Shown: one piece after another, positions 53,118-62,749 of the stretch
How positions within the stretch are numbered: position 1 is the first letter of the stretch
Layout of the letters: every line of letters begins with the position of its first letter
Assembly (NCBI RefSeq): GCF_009769165.1
Contig: NZ_CP043476.1
Coordinates: forward strand, 1,054,001-1,118,000
DNA from: Xanthomonas hyacinthi
Lineage (GTDB): Bacteria > Pseudomonadota > Gammaproteobacteria > Xanthomonadales > Xanthomonadaceae
Direction: 5' to 3'
Length of the DNA stretch: 64,000 nucleotides
The notes under the pieces: generated by a model
What the model was told of the DNA's origin: nothing
Databases searched by the model: none
What the model saw: the letters and a program-made list of their open reading frames with translations, nothing else
Made by a program: the position numbers and the translations under genes

Positions 53118-55352
53118 CTACCAGTCCAGCGCCAGGCTGACCGAGACGTTGCGCCCGGCGCCGGTATAGCGGTCGAGCACCGCGCTGCTGGCCAGGGTCG
53201 CGCTGGGCAGATTGTTCCAGTCGATGTAGCGGCGATCGGCCAGGTTGAACACGCCGACGTTGAGCTTGGCGCCGGGGGTGAAGTTCCAGTGCGCGAGCAG
53301 GTCCAGCGTCGCGTAGCCGGCCGGCGTGTAGTACGTCGCCAGCGCCGGGCGCTTCTTCTTCGCCACGAAGCTGCCGACCAGTTGCGCGCCCCAGCGGTCG
53401 CGCTCGTAGGCCAGGCCGAGCACGCCGCGCAGCGGGTCGATCGAGTTCAGCGGCGCGGCGTCGGTCTTGTTGTCGCCGCGCGCATAGGCGGCGCTGGAAT
53501 GCAGCGACCAGCCGGCCCAGCGCGCGTCCAGCGCGCCGAAATCGACGCCGGCCTTGGCCTCCACGCCCTTGATCACCACGTGATCGACGTTGCGCGACTG
53601 GTACAGCATCAGGCCGTCGGCGTTGTAGCCGACGAAGCTGTAGGACTCGATGAAGTCGCGGTAGTCGTTGTAGTAGCCGCTCAGCCCGACATACCCGGCC
53701 GCGGCGGTATAGCGCAGGCCCAACTCGGCGCCCTTGCTGGTCTCCGGCTTCAGGTCCGGATTGGCGATGGCGGTGTAGCCGAACTGCAGGTTGGTGAAGC
53801 CGATGTTGACGTCGTTGTACGGCGGCGCGCGGAAGCCGTGCGCGTAATTGGCGTACAGCGACCAGGCGTTGTCGATGCGCCAGATCGCGCCGAGCTTGGG
53901 CGAGACCTTGCTGTCGGTGACCTTCTCCGCGGCCACGCCGGGGTTGTCGGCGGCGAAGATCGCATCGACCTGCGGCGACAGCCGGTAGTAGTCCACGCGC
54001 ACGCCCGGGATCAGGCTGAAGCGGCCGTCGGCCAGGCGCATCTCGTCCTGCAGGTAGGCGCCGGCCTTGGTGGTCTCGGTGACCGGGAAATCGCGCACCG
54101 GGAACGTCTCCACGCCCACCGTCTTGCTGATCGCGCCGGTCGTCAGGTTCTGCGCGTAGCCATCGCGCTTTTCGTGGGTGTCGCTCCACGACAGGTCGAT
54201 GCCGTAGCTGAAATCGTGGACCACGCGGCCCTGGTCCACGTGCTTGTGCAGATTCGCCTGCAGCCCGTACAGGCGCTGGTCGAAGTCGTGTTCCATGTGC
54301 CGCAGGGTGTTGTTGCTGCGGCGCTCGTCGGTGCGTTGCAGGCTCTCGCTGTCCTGCCGGTACAGCTGCCACTGCAGGTCGTCGGCGAGCAGCGTGTCGA
54401 GCTGGTCGATTTCGTGGGTCAGCGACACGCGGGCGCGGGTCTGATGATCGCGTCCGCGCTGCGACAGGATGCTGGAGGTGACGTTGCTCAGCGCATCGAT
54501 GCTGGAGTAGTCCTCGTTGCCTTCCACGGTCAGCTTGAAGCGCTGGTGCGCGCTCGGCGCGTACACCAGCTTGCTGAGCAGGCTGCGCCCGTCGCTGCTG
54601 AGCGGATTGGGCGCGGTGCGCGCCGCGCCGGTGCTGCGGTTGTCGCCCTGGGTCTCGCTTTCCTGGCCCTGGCGGTGGCTGACCGCGGCCATGCCGCTCC
54701 AGCGCTCGCCGCCGAACGCGACCAGCGCGCCGGCGAACAGGCCGTCCCATTCGCTCTCGTCGCCGAACTTCAGGCCCACATAGCTGTTCTTGCCCGGCGC
54801 CAGGTAGTCGGCCGGATCCTTGGTCACGTAGGCGACCACGCCGCCGAGCGCATCCGAGCCGTACAGCGCGCTGGCCGGGCCGCGCACGATCTCGACCCGC
54901 TTCAGCGTTTCCATGTCGACGAAGTTGCGGTTGGCGTTGAGATAGCTGCCGAAGCTGAAGGTGTCCGCGACCGGGATGCCGTCGGTCAGCATCAGCACGC
55001 GGTTGCCGTCCAGGCCGCGGATGCGGATGCCGCCGATACCGCTGAAGCGGCCGCTGTTGCCGGTGACCGAGACGCCGGGGGTGTAGCGCAGCAGGTCCTT
55101 CAGGTCGTAGACCAGCTCCTGGTCCATCTGCTCGCGGTCGATCACATCGACGCTGCTGGGGACGTCGACGATGGCGCGCTGGGTGCGCGTGGCGGTGACC
55201 TGCAGGCGGTCGAAATCGCGCGGCGTGGCGGAACTGGCTGCATCGACGGCATCAACGGCATCGGTGGCGGCGACGGGTGCGGCATGCGCGCAGGCGGCCA
55301 GGGCCAGCCACAGCGCGCCGGTGAGCGGAGCGGTACGGATCATGGAAGTCAT
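53118..55352 (-). CDS. TonB-dependent heme/hemoglobin receptor
   Basis: A 744-residue outer-membrane receptor. The signal peptide ends near AHAAP. The plug domain has DVIDREQMDQELVYDLKDLL, GIRIRGLDGNRVLMLTDGIP and VEIVRGPASALYGSDALGGV. Heme-receptor boxes are GFRAPP and NPDLKPETS in the barrel. The histidine that heme receptors keep between FRAP and NPNL is missing here. Starts at 55352 (MTSMIRTAP) or 55343 (MIRTAP) are both possible. It follows hemP in a Fur-controlled operon. Confidence 0.9.
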   Translation of the reverse strand: MTSMIRTAPLTGALWLALAACAHAAPVAATDAVDAVDAASSATPRDFDRLQVTATRTQRAIVDVPSSVDVIDREQMDQELVYDLKDLLRYTPGVSVTGNSGRFSGIGGIRIRGLDGNRVLMLTDGIPVADTFSFGSYLNANRNFVDMETLKRVEIVRGPASALYGSDALGGVVAYVTKDPADYLAPGKNSYVGLKFGDESEWDGLFAGALVAFGGERWSGMAAVSHRQGQESETQGDNRSTGAARTAPNPLSSDGRSLLSKLVYAPSAHQRFKLTVEGNEDYSSIDALSNVTSSILSQRGRDHQTRARVSLTHEIDQLDTLLADDLQWQLYRQDSESLQRTDERRSNNTLRHMEHDFDQRLYGLQANLHKHVDQGRVVHDFSYGIDLSWSDTHEKRDGYAQNLTTGAISKTVGVETFPVRDFPVTETTKAGAYLQDEMRLADGRFSLIPGVRVDYYRLSPQVDAIFAADNPGVAAEKVTDSKVSPKLGAIWRIDNAWSLYANYAHGFRAPPYNDVNIGFTNLQFGYTAIANPDLKPETSKGAELGLRYTAAAGYVGLSGYYNDYRDFIESYSFVGYNADGLMLYQSRNVDHVVIKGVEAKAGVDFGALDARWAGWSLHSSAAYARGDNKTDAAPLNSIDPLRGVLGLAYERDRWGAQLVGSFVAKKKRPALATYYTPAGYATLDLLAHWNFTPGAKLNVGVFNLADRRYIDWNNLPSATLASSAVLDRYTGAGRNVSVSLALDW

Positions 55353-55515
55353 CGGTGGGTCGCGAAAAGTCCCGGCCACGCCGGCGCGAGCCGGCGCAAG
55401 GGCCGAGGAGAGAAACGGTCGCGACTGCGGGCGGCCGCGGCGGACCCATCGGGTCCGGCCAGGTGGCGGCAGTGTCGAGCGGGTGGCCTGGCCGCGCGCT
55501 GCGCGGCCGGCCGGC

Positions 55516-55716
55516 TTACTTGGTCAGGATCAGCTTGTCGTTGCTGGTATGGCGCAGGCGATACACGCGATCGCCATGCTGGATCAGCACTTCGCGGCGC
55601 CCCTTCAGCAGCGCTTCGCTGCTGATCGTCTCTTCGACCGGGACCGCGCGCGGCAGCGCACGCTCGCGCAGGCTCAGGGTTTCGGGGTGACGCAACAGGA
55701 CGGGTTGAGCGGTCAT
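55516..55716 (-). CDS. hemP: Hemin uptake protein HemP
   Basis: A 66-residue protein of the HemP/HmuP family. The core is ISSEALLKGRREVLIQHGDRV and YRLRHTSNDKLILTK. HemP acts as a small regulator or accessory that raises receptor gene expression in the presence of heme in several proteobacteria. The longer open frame (from 55764) includes the Fur box and is rejected. It is the first gene after the Fur box, followed by the receptor gene. Confidence 0.9.
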   Translation of the reverse strand: MTAQPVLLRHPETLSLRERALPRAVPVEETISSEALLKGRREVLIQHGDRVYRLRHTSNDKLILTK

Positions 55717-55747
55717 GGTCGGGCTCCGTACACAGGGGTCGATATGG

Positions 55748-55775
55748 ATGATAATGATTCTCAATAATTAAGCAA
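55748..55775 (-). promoter_or_regulatory. Fur-regulated promoter of the heme operon
   Basis: On the minus strand TTGCTT and TATCAT are separated by 16 bases. On the plus strand GATAATGATTCTCAATAAT (55750-55768) matches the 19-base Fur consensus at 14 positions and covers the spacer and -10. Iron-loaded Fur would block RNA polymerase here, so the operon should be on only in low iron. The TATCAT box ends about 30 bp before the hemP ATG. Confidence 0.82.
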
Positions 55776-55905
55776 GAGCCGTTCTCGTTTGCGGCGATTC
55801 AAGCTGCGAATAGGAAATCGAATTTCGACAGCCCCGACGAATCAACCATTCGCACGGCTCTCGCGAACCGTGCCCACCTGCCTTCGCGCCGAAGACGGCG
55901 CCGAC

Positions 55906-56877
55906 TCAGGCCACCGCCGCCTCGACCTGCGCCCACCACGCCGGATCTTCGCGCGCGGCCAGTTGCAGCGCGTCGAAGTTCTGCAGCAACTGGGCGACGC
56001 GGCTGGCGCCGAGGATCACCGTGGACACCTGCGGATTGCGCAGGCACCAGGCGATCGCCAGCGCCGCCGGCGCCACGCCCTGCGCGGCGGCCAGCGCGGT
56101 GAAGCGGCGCGCACGCTCCACGCGGCGCTGCGCCGGCGGCCCGATCACCTCGTCGTGCAGCCAGGCGTTGCCGGCCTGGCCCAGGCGCGAGGCCGGATCG
56201 ATGCCGTCGTTGTACTTGCCGGTCAGCAGGCCCGAGGCCAGCGGCGACCAGATCGTGGTGCCGAGGCCGAGTTCGGCGTACAGCGGCGCGTATTCCTGCT
56301 CCACGCGCTGGCGGTGCAGCAGGTTGTACTGCGGCTGCTCCATCGACGGCCCCTGCAGGCCGAGCGCCTGCGCCACCTGCGCCGCTTCGCGGATGCGTTC
56401 GGCCGGCCACTCGGAGGTGCCCCAGTACAACACCTTGCCCTGCCGGACCAGCGCGTCCATCGCGCGTACGGTTTCCTCCACCGGCGTGTCGGCGTCGGGA
56501 CGATGGCAGTAGTACAGGTCCAGGTAGTCCACCCGTAGCCGCTTCAGCGCGGCATGGCAGGCGTCGGTGACGTGCTTGCGCGACAGCCCGCGCTGGGTCG
56601 GGCGCGGTGCGTCGACCGCGCCGAAGTAGACCTTGCTGGACACGCAATAGCCATCGCGCGGCAGCCGCAGATCGGCGATCACATCGCCCATCACCTGCTC
56701 GGCGCGGCCCTGCGCGTAGACCTCGGCGTTGTCGAAGAAGTTGACCCCGTGGTCCCAGGCGGCGGCGATCAGGTTGCGCGCTTCGTCGCGGCCGATCTGT
56801 CCGCCGAAGTTGATCCAGGCGCCGAACGACAGCGCCGACAGCTGCAAGCCGGTGGCGCCAAGGCGACGGTAGTGCAT
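55906..56877 (-). CDS. Aldo/keto reductase, Kv-beta/YghZ-like
   Basis: A 323-residue TIM-barrel oxidoreductase with NADPH. The catalytic tetrad is in view: Asp and Tyr in FFDNAEVYAQG, Lys in VSSKVYFGA, His in YYCHRPDADTP. The C-terminal cofactor motif STVILGASRVAQLLQN is typical. The closest group is the potassium-channel beta-subunit-like AKRs. Substrate unknown, probably a carbonyl or methylglyoxal-type compound. It is divergent from the nucleoside transporter with about 200 bp between. Confidence 0.9.
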   Translation of the reverse strand: MHYRRLGATGLQLSALSFGAWINFGGQIGRDEARNLIAAAWDHGVNFFDNAEVYAQGRAEQVMGDVIADLRLPRDGYCVSSKVYFGAVDAPRPTQRGLSRKHVTDACHAALKRLRVDYLDLYYCHRPDADTPVEETVRAMDALVRQGKVLYWGTSEWPAERIREAAQVAQALGLQGPSMEQPQYNLLHRQRVEQEYAPLYAELGLGTTIWSPLASGLLTGKYNDGIDPASRLGQAGNAWLHDEVIGPPAQRRVERARRFTALAAAQGVAPAALAIAWCLRNPQVSTVILGASRVAQLLQNFDALQLAAREDPAWWAQVEAAVA

Positions 56878-57078
56878 GCGAATTCCTCCTGCGGTGCGAG
56901 CCGGCGAACGTGGCCGGCGGGCGGCCGCACAGTGTAGCGAGGCGACCGGCACGCGCCCGCAATCCGCGCACTGCCTTGATCGGCAACCGATTTCCGGCGC
57001 TGAACGGGGTTTACCTTGCCGCCCGTCACCCCCTGCACTACGCTCCCTCTCTTTGGTCCGGCGATCCAGGGGAAGCAG

Positions 57079-58377
57079 ATGGTCGAGGGTTTGGGGAGGA
57101 TCGGCTTCGGCCTGTTCGGGTTGGCGGTGTTGATCGGGATCACCTGGCTGTTCTCGAACAACAAGCGTGCGGTCGATTGGCAGCTGGTCGCGACCGGCCT
57201 GATCCTGCAGATCGGCTTCGCCTCGCTGGTGCTGCTGGTGCCCGGCGGACGCCAGGTCTTCGACTGGCTGGGACAGCTGTTCGTGAAGGTGCTGAGCTTC
57301 GTCAACGAAGGCTCCAGCTTCATCTTCGGCAGCCTGATGGACACCAAGACCTACGGCTTCATCTTCGCCTTCCAGGTGCTGCCGACGATCATCTTCTTCT
57401 CGGCGCTGATGGGCGTGCTCTACCACCTGGGGGTGATGCAGGCGGTGGTGCGGGTGATGGCCTGGGCCATCACCAAGGTGATGCGCGTGTCCGGCGCGGA
57501 GACCACCAGCGTCTGCGCCAGCGTGTTCATCGGCCAGACCGAGGCGCCGCTGACGGTGCGCCCGTACATCCCGAAGATGACCGAATCCGAGCTGCTGACG
57601 ATGATGATCGGCGGCATGGCGCACATCGCCGGCGGCGTGCTGGCCGCCTACGTGGGCATGCTCGGCGGCAGCGATCCGGAGCAGCAGGCGTTCTACGCCA
57701 AGCATCTGTTGGCGGCGAGCATCATGGCCGCGCCGGCGACGCTGGTGGTGGCCAAGCTGCTGATCCCGGAGACCGGCACCCCGCTGACCCGCGGCACGGT
57801 CAAGATGGACGTGGAGAAGACCACCAGCAACATCATCGACGCGGCCGCCGCCGGCGCCGGCGACGGCCTGCGCCTGGCGCTGAACATCGGCGCGATGCTG
57901 CTGGCCTTCATCGCGCTGATCGCGCTGGTCAACGCGCCGCTGACCTGGCTCGGCGACGCCACCGGCCTGGCCGCGGCGATCGGCCGCCCGACCAACCTGT
58001 CCACCCTCTTCGGCTACCTGCTGGCGCCGATCGCCTGGGTGATCGGCACGCCGTGGGCGGATGCGACCACGGTCGGCGCGCTGATCGGGCAGAAGGTCGT
58101 GCTCAACGAATTCGTCGCCTACAGCGAGCTGTCGAAAATCGTCAAGGGCCAGATTCCCGGCATGCGACTGAGCGAGGAAGGCCGGCTGATCGCCACCTAC
58201 GCGCTGTGCGGCTTCGCCAACTTCAGCTCGATCGCGATCCAGATCGGTGGCATCGGCGGGCTGGCCCCGGAGCGGCGCCAGGACCTGGCGCGGTTCGGCC
58301 TGCGCGCGGTGCTGGGCGGCTCGATCGCCACCTTCATGACCGCCACCATCGCCGGCGTGCTGTCGCACTTCAGCTGA
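57079..58377 (+). CDS. CNT-family nucleoside transporter (NupC/NupX-like)
   Basis: A 432-residue inner-membrane symporter with about ten helices. The conserved signature is VFIGQTEAPLTVRPYI with FALNFSS-like CGFANFSSIAIQIGGIGGLAPE, as in concentrative nucleoside transporters that use protons or sodium. GGGGAAG precedes the ATG at 57079. It is followed by a ribokinase-family kinase about 40 bp later, so the pair probably salvages nucleosides by uptake and phosphorylation. Confidence 0.93.
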   Translation: MVEGLGRIGFGLFGLAVLIGITWLFSNNKRAVDWQLVATGLILQIGFASLVLLVPGGRQVFDWLGQLFVKVLSFVNEGSSFIFGSLMDTKTYGFIFAFQVLPTIIFFSALMGVLYHLGVMQAVVRVMAWAITKVMRVSGAETTSVCASVFIGQTEAPLTVRPYIPKMTESELLTMMIGGMAHIAGGVLAAYVGMLGGSDPEQQAFYAKHLLAASIMAAPATLVVAKLLIPETGTPLTRGTVKMDVEKTTSNIIDAAAAGAGDGLRLALNIGAMLLAFIALIALVNAPLTWLGDATGLAAAIGRPTNLSTLFGYLLAPIAWVIGTPWADATTVGALIGQKVVLNEFVAYSELSKIVKGQIPGMRLSEEGRLIATYALCGFANFSSIAIQIGGIGGLAPERRQDLARFGLRAVLGGSIATFMTATIAGVLSHFS

Positions 58378-58418
58378 TGCAGCCCCCCTTTCCCCCAGTA
58401 CCCGTTGAGAAGCAGCAC

Positions 58419-59378
58419 ATGCCTATGAGTTCAGTCATCGTCGTCGGTTCGTTCAATGTCGACCACGTCTGGCGCTGCGAAACCCTGCCCGCCCCGGGCG
58501 CGACCATCGCCGGCCGCTACAGCACCGGCCCCGGCGGCAAGGGCTTCAACCAGGCGGTGGCGGCCGCGCGCGCCGGCGCCCGCACCACCTTCGTGTGCGC
58601 GCTCGGCGACGACCCCGGCGGCGCGATGGCGCGCGCGCTGGCGGCGCAGGACGGCATCGACCTGGCCGCCGAGGCCAGCACCGAGCCGACCGGCACCGGC
58701 GGCATCTACGTCGATGGCCACGGCCGCAACACCATCGTCATCGGCGCCGGCGCCAATGCCGCGCTGAGCCTGGGCTTCGTGCAGGCGCAGCGCGCGCTGC
58801 TGGGGTCGGCGCGGGTGCTGCTGGCGCAGCTGGAATCGCCGATCGAGACCATCGAGGCGACCCTGGCGCTGGCGCGCGAGACCGGCCTGACCACCGTGCT
58901 CAACGCCGCGCCGGCCAATGCGCAGACCAGCATCGGCCTGCTCAAGCTGGCCGACGTGCTGACCCCGAACGAAACCGAGTTCGCCGCGCTGCTGACGCGC
59001 CACGTCGGCGAGCGCGTGGATGCCGACGACGTCGCCGCCACCGATGGCGGCAGCCTGCACGCGCTGTGCCGCAAGCTGCTGCCGGGCGGCACCGTGGTGG
59101 TGACGCTGGGCGCGGTGGGCGCGTTCATCTCGCACCCCGAAGATCGCCAGCGCGGCGATGCGCAGCCGTATTACCGCATCGGCGCGGAGGCCGCGCAGAC
59201 CGTGGACACCACCGGCGCCGGCGATGCGTTCAACGGCGCGCTGGTGGCCTCGCTGGCGCAATCGCCGAACGCCGGCTTCGCCACCCACGTGCGCTTCGCC
59301 AACCACTACGCGGCGCGTTCGACCGAGGCCGAAGGCGCGGCGGCGTCGATGCCGCGGCTGGTGCCGGAGGCCGGCTGA
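58419..59378 (+). CDS. PfkB/ribokinase-family carbohydrate kinase
   Basis: A 319-residue kinase. PfkB motifs are STGPGGKGFNQAVAAARAG near the N-terminus and DTTGAGDAFNGAL with the catalytic Asp and anion hole near the C-terminus. It also has VLTPNETEFAALL. The substrate may be ribose, a nucleoside or another sugar; position after a nucleoside transporter favours a nucleoside or ribose role. Starts at 58419 and 58425 are both ATG; the first is used. Confidence 0.9.
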   Translation: MPMSSVIVVGSFNVDHVWRCETLPAPGATIAGRYSTGPGGKGFNQAVAAARAGARTTFVCALGDDPGGAMARALAAQDGIDLAAEASTEPTGTGGIYVDGHGRNTIVIGAGANAALSLGFVQAQRALLGSARVLLAQLESPIETIEATLALARETGLTTVLNAAPANAQTSIGLLKLADVLTPNETEFAALLTRHVGERVDADDVAATDGGSLHALCRKLLPGGTVVVTLGAVGAFISHPEDRQRGDAQPYYRIGAEAAQTVDTTGAGDAFNGALVASLAQSPNAGFATHVRFANHYAARSTEAEGAAASMPRLVPEAG

Positions 59379-59536
59379 GCCGTTCGCCTTGAGCAAACGG
59401 CCCACAGCGGTTCGCGCCACAGCCTACGTCGTGCTGCCGACCCTGGACGGCAGCGCCGACGGCTTCCAGTTGTACTCGTCGATCCGCTGAACCGCACGCG
59501 TTTGGCAGCGGCCGCGGCGGCGGCGACAATGGCCGC

Positions 59537-60535
59537 ATGCGCATCGGCCCCTACACGATCGAACCGAAGGTGATCCTGGCGCCGATGGCCGGGGTCACCG
59601 ACAAGCCGTTCCGGCTGCTGTGCAAGCGCCTCGGCGCCGGCCTGGCGGTGTCGGAGATGACCCTTTCCGACCCGCGCTTGTGGCAGACCCGCAAATCGCT
59701 GCAGCGCATGGACCACGCCGGCGAACCGGACCCGGTCAGCGTGCAGATCGCCGGCACCGAGCCGCAGCAGCTGGCCGAGGCCGCGCGCTACAACGCCGAC
59801 CACGGCGCGCAGCTGATCGACATCAACATGGGCTGCCCGGCGAAGAAGGTGTGCAACGCCTGGGCCGGCTCGGCGCTGATGCGCGACGAGGCGCTGGTGG
59901 CGCGCATCCTCAGCGCGGTGGTGAACGCCTCGCCGGTGCCGGTGACGCTGAAGATCCGCACCGGCTGGGACGGCGACCACCGCAACGGCCCGGCCATCGC
60001 GCGCATCGCCGAGGACTGCGGCATCGCCGCGCTGGCCGTGCACGGCCGCACCCGCGATCAGCAGTACAACGGCCAGGCCGAATACGCCACGATCGCGCAG
60101 ATCAAGGCCGCGCTGCGCATCCCGGTGATCGCCAATGGCGACATCGATTCGCCGCACAAGGCCGCGCAGGTACTGGCCGCGACCGGCGCCGATGCGGTGA
60201 TGATCGGCCGCGCCGCGCAGGGCCGGCCGTGGATCTTCGGCGAGATCGCGCACTACCTGGCGACCGGCGAACTGCTGCCGGCGCCATCGCTGCAGTTGGT
60301 GCGCGACACCCTGCTCGGCCACCTGCAGGCGCTGCACGATTTCTACGGCGAAGCGCAGGGCGTGCGCATCGCGCGCAAGCACCTGGGCTGGTACGCCAAG
60401 GACCGGCCCGAGAACGCGGCGTTCCGCGCCGTGGTCAACCGCGCCGAGAGCGCAACCGCGCAGCTGGCGCTGACCGCCGACTACTTCGATGCGCTGATCG
60501 CCGGCCTGGCGCCGGCCTTGCCCGCCGCGGCCTGA
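59537..60535 (+). CDS. dusB: tRNA-dihydrouridine synthase B
   Basis: A 332-residue FMN-dependent enzyme that reduces uridines in the tRNA D-loop. Motifs are APMAGVTDKPFR, DINMGCPAKKVCNAWAGSAL with the catalytic cysteine, HGRTRDQQYNGQAEY, and VIANGDIDSPHKA, all of the DusB subgroup. In many gammaproteobacteria fis follows dusB, but no fis is seen in the next 230 bp, where I see only degenerate sequence. It may therefore be a single-gene transcript. Confidence 0.95.
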   Translation: MRIGPYTIEPKVILAPMAGVTDKPFRLLCKRLGAGLAVSEMTLSDPRLWQTRKSLQRMDHAGEPDPVSVQIAGTEPQQLAEAARYNADHGAQLIDINMGCPAKKVCNAWAGSALMRDEALVARILSAVVNASPVPVTLKIRTGWDGDHRNGPAIARIAEDCGIAALAVHGRTRDQQYNGQAEYATIAQIKAALRIPVIANGDIDSPHKAAQVLAATGADAVMIGRAAQGRPWIFGEIAHYLATGELLPAPSLQLVRDTLLGHLQALHDFYGEAQGVRIARKHLGWYAKDRPENAAFRAVVNRAESATAQLALTADYFDALIAGLAPALPAAA

Positions 60536-60765
60536 ACGTTGCGGGCCCAGGACCACGCGATGCGTTCGCAGCGCGTCCCTGCACCAACTGTGCGGCGTCT
60601 CCGATAGCCCGCAAGTGCGGCCGCTGCAACAAGCGCGCCTGCTCTGCTTCATGCCTTCGTGCCTTCATGCCTTCGACCAGATCGACGGCACCGGCGCGTG
60701 CTCCCCTGGCGGACGTGGCAGCATCCGCACGCGGACCGAGGGAGTGCGGCGATTCCCAGATCCGC

Positions 60766-61759
60766 TCAGGGCAGTCCGGACTGCGTCGGCGCGCCGATCG
60801 GCGCGACCGCTGCAGGCTCGGTCCAGATCCGCCGCCACATCCGCGCCAGCGCCGCGCCGATCTGCCCGCGCGCCACCGGTGCGCGATAGGCGGCCTGCCG
60901 CTGGCGCGGTTCGATCGCCTGCCAGCCGGCGCCGTGCTGCCGGGCCACCGCGAAGTTGAAGTTGTAGTCCGGCTCCAGGCCCATGCGCAGGTCGCTGCGG
61001 ACCAGTTCGCCATCCTTGACCTGGGCGCGCATGAAGCCGCGGTTGAACCAGGCCAGCCGCTGCACCGCCGGCAGCGCGCGCACGTCGCCCAGCGCCGGGG
61101 TGTTGGAGGGATGGCCCTGGAAGCGCATCGGCCCGCGGTCGGCGACCAGCGAGCGCTCGCCGATCACGTAGCCGCTGGGCGTCATCGCCACTACCCGCCA
61201 CAACAGCGTGTTGAATGGCATCGGCACCGAGAAGCACGGCGCGTGCTGCAGGCCCATCGCCGCCAGCGCGCGGTCGACCTGGCGATCGACCAGCTGCTTG
61301 GCAGCGACCAGCCCAGGTAGGCGCTGCTCAGGAGCAGCCCGGCCAGCAGCGCCTGCTGCGCCGCGCGCGCGCCCACCAGGCGATGGCGCAGGCCAGGAGC
61401 AGCCACAGCGTGTAGCCCGGATCGATGATGAACACGCTGGACCACATCGCCGGCGGCGGCCGCAGCGGCCACCACAGTTGGGTGCCGTAGACGGTGAACG
61501 CATCGAGCAGCGGATGCGTGATCAAGGCCAGCTGCATCGCCCAGAACCAGCGCCGCGGCGCCGCGGCCGCGCGGCCATGGCCGAAGCGCCGGTACAGCCA
61601 CCAGAGCAGCCAGCCGAGCAGCGGCAGCAGGAGCAGCGAGTCGAGGTCGGGCACGGTGCCGAGCGCCGCGCCGGCGAGCAGGGCGGCGCGGCGATGTTGC
61701 GCGGGCGCAATGGCAGCGGCGACGGCGGCACCGAGCACGCTCTGGGTGAGGGAATCCAT
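60766..61759 (-). pseudogene. Membrane-bound metal-dependent hydrolase (YdjM-like), frameshifted
   Basis: Three frames together make one protein: MDSLTQSVLGAAVAAAIAPA with ALGTVPDLDSLLLL, then AQQALLAGLLLSSAYLGWSL, then VAAKQLVDRQVDRALAAMGL and SVPMPFNTLLWRVVAMTPSG to the end. The changes of frame are near 61375 and 61310. The first part also lacks about 35 residues that normally hold the HRGxSHS metal-binding motif. Both faults point to an inactive gene that was a YdjM/DUF457-type hydrolase of about 330 residues. Confidence 0.75.
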
Positions 61760-61920
61760 CGGCCGATGCCAGCAGGCGTGGACGTTGCCGCCATGTGCGC
61801 GGGCTTGGCGACCGGGCAAGGTTGCGCCGGAGGTCGCGCGACGACGTCATGGCATGCCTTTTTTGTAGAAGGACCCCAGTCCCGACAACGTCCAGGCTCG
61901 GCAAGTTCATCGCTGCGTTC

Positions 61921-62063
61921 GTCGCGACTGAAGTCGCTCCCACAAGGGGCGCTCACTGCGAGTCCGGCATGCCGGCTTTTGCGGGAGCGAGTTCAGTCCC
62001 GACTGCATCCCCGCCCGGCAAGCCCTGGCGCTTCGCTTGTCGCGACTGAACTCGCTCCCGCAA
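61921..62063. repeat. Cluster of three REP-type elements
   Basis: GTCGCGACTGAAGTCGCTCC at 61921, GCGGGAGCGAGTTCAGTCCC at 61981 and GTCGCGACTGAACTCGCTCC at 62039. The second and third face each other as an imperfect pair. It fills most of the 368-bp gap between the hydrolase remnant and peptide deformylase. No gene or promoter is evident in the rest of that gap. Confidence 0.8.
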
Positions 62064-62127
62064 GGAGCGGCAGCGCCTGGCGGAAACCGGTCGCGCAGAT
62101 ACGGCGAGAACCGCGCGGCCTTCGGCG

Positions 62128-62643
62128 CTACAGCGCGTAGGACAGCACGTCCTCGAAGCCGAACTTGCCGAAGTCGCGGATCCGCGACGGGTACAGCCGC
62201 CCGATCAGGTGGTCGTGCTCGTGCTGCACCACCCGCGCATGGAAGCCCTCGGCCTCGCACACCACCGCGCTGCCGTCCGGGTCCAGGCCGCGGTAGCGGA
62301 TGTGCCGGTAGCGCGGAATCACCGCGCGCAGTCCGGGAATGGACAGGCAGCCTTCCCAGCCGTCCTCCAGTTCGTCGGACAACGGCTCGAACTGCACGTT
62401 GGCCAGCGCGGTGCGCGGTACCGCCGGCGCCTCGGGATAGCGCGCATTGCTGTCGAAGCCGAACACCATCAGCTGCAGGTCCACCGCGATCTGCGGCGCG
62501 GCCAGGCCGACGCCGCGCGCGGCGTCCATGGTCTCGAACATGTCGGCGACCAAGGCGTGCAGCTGCGCGCTACCGAAGTTGCCGACCGGCTGCGCAAGGC
62601 GCAGCAGGCGCGGGTCGCCCATGCGGATGATGTCGCGGATCAT
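62128..62643 (-). CDS. def: Peptide deformylase
   Basis: A 171-residue metalloenzyme that removes the formyl group from nascent N-terminal methionine. All three family motifs are present: [17 protein letters not shown] and [11 protein letters not shown], with the metal ligands Cys and two His. The start [14 protein letters not shown] matches the family. The gene is not followed by fmt as often seen elsewhere, so this may be a second, stand-alone deformylase. Confidence 0.93.
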   Translation of the reverse strand: MIRDIIRMGDPRLLRLAQPVGNFGSAQLHALVADMFETMDAARGVGLAAPQIAVDLQLMVFGFDSNARYPEAPAVPRTALANVQFEPLSDELEDGWEGCLSIPGLRAVIPRYRHIRYRGLDPDGSAVVCEAEGFHARVVQHEHDHLIGRLYPSRIRDFGKFGFEDVLSYAL

Positions 62644-62749
62644 GCCCTGCTCCTGTGGCCGAATGCCGCCCCGATTATCCGCCGAGCGGCGCGCGCCTGC
62701 AGCGTTGCCGGGCGTTGGTGCGACGGCAAGCGTTCCGGCTGCGGAGGGC

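Noticed and set aside
55717..55764. Longer HemP N-terminus starting MRIIIIHIDP
   Set aside because: It would translate the Fur box and promoter; the shorter start has the family length.
59379..59490. Short open frame ending GFQLYSSIR after the kinase gene
   Set aside because: Too short, no start with a ribosome site and no recognisable domain.
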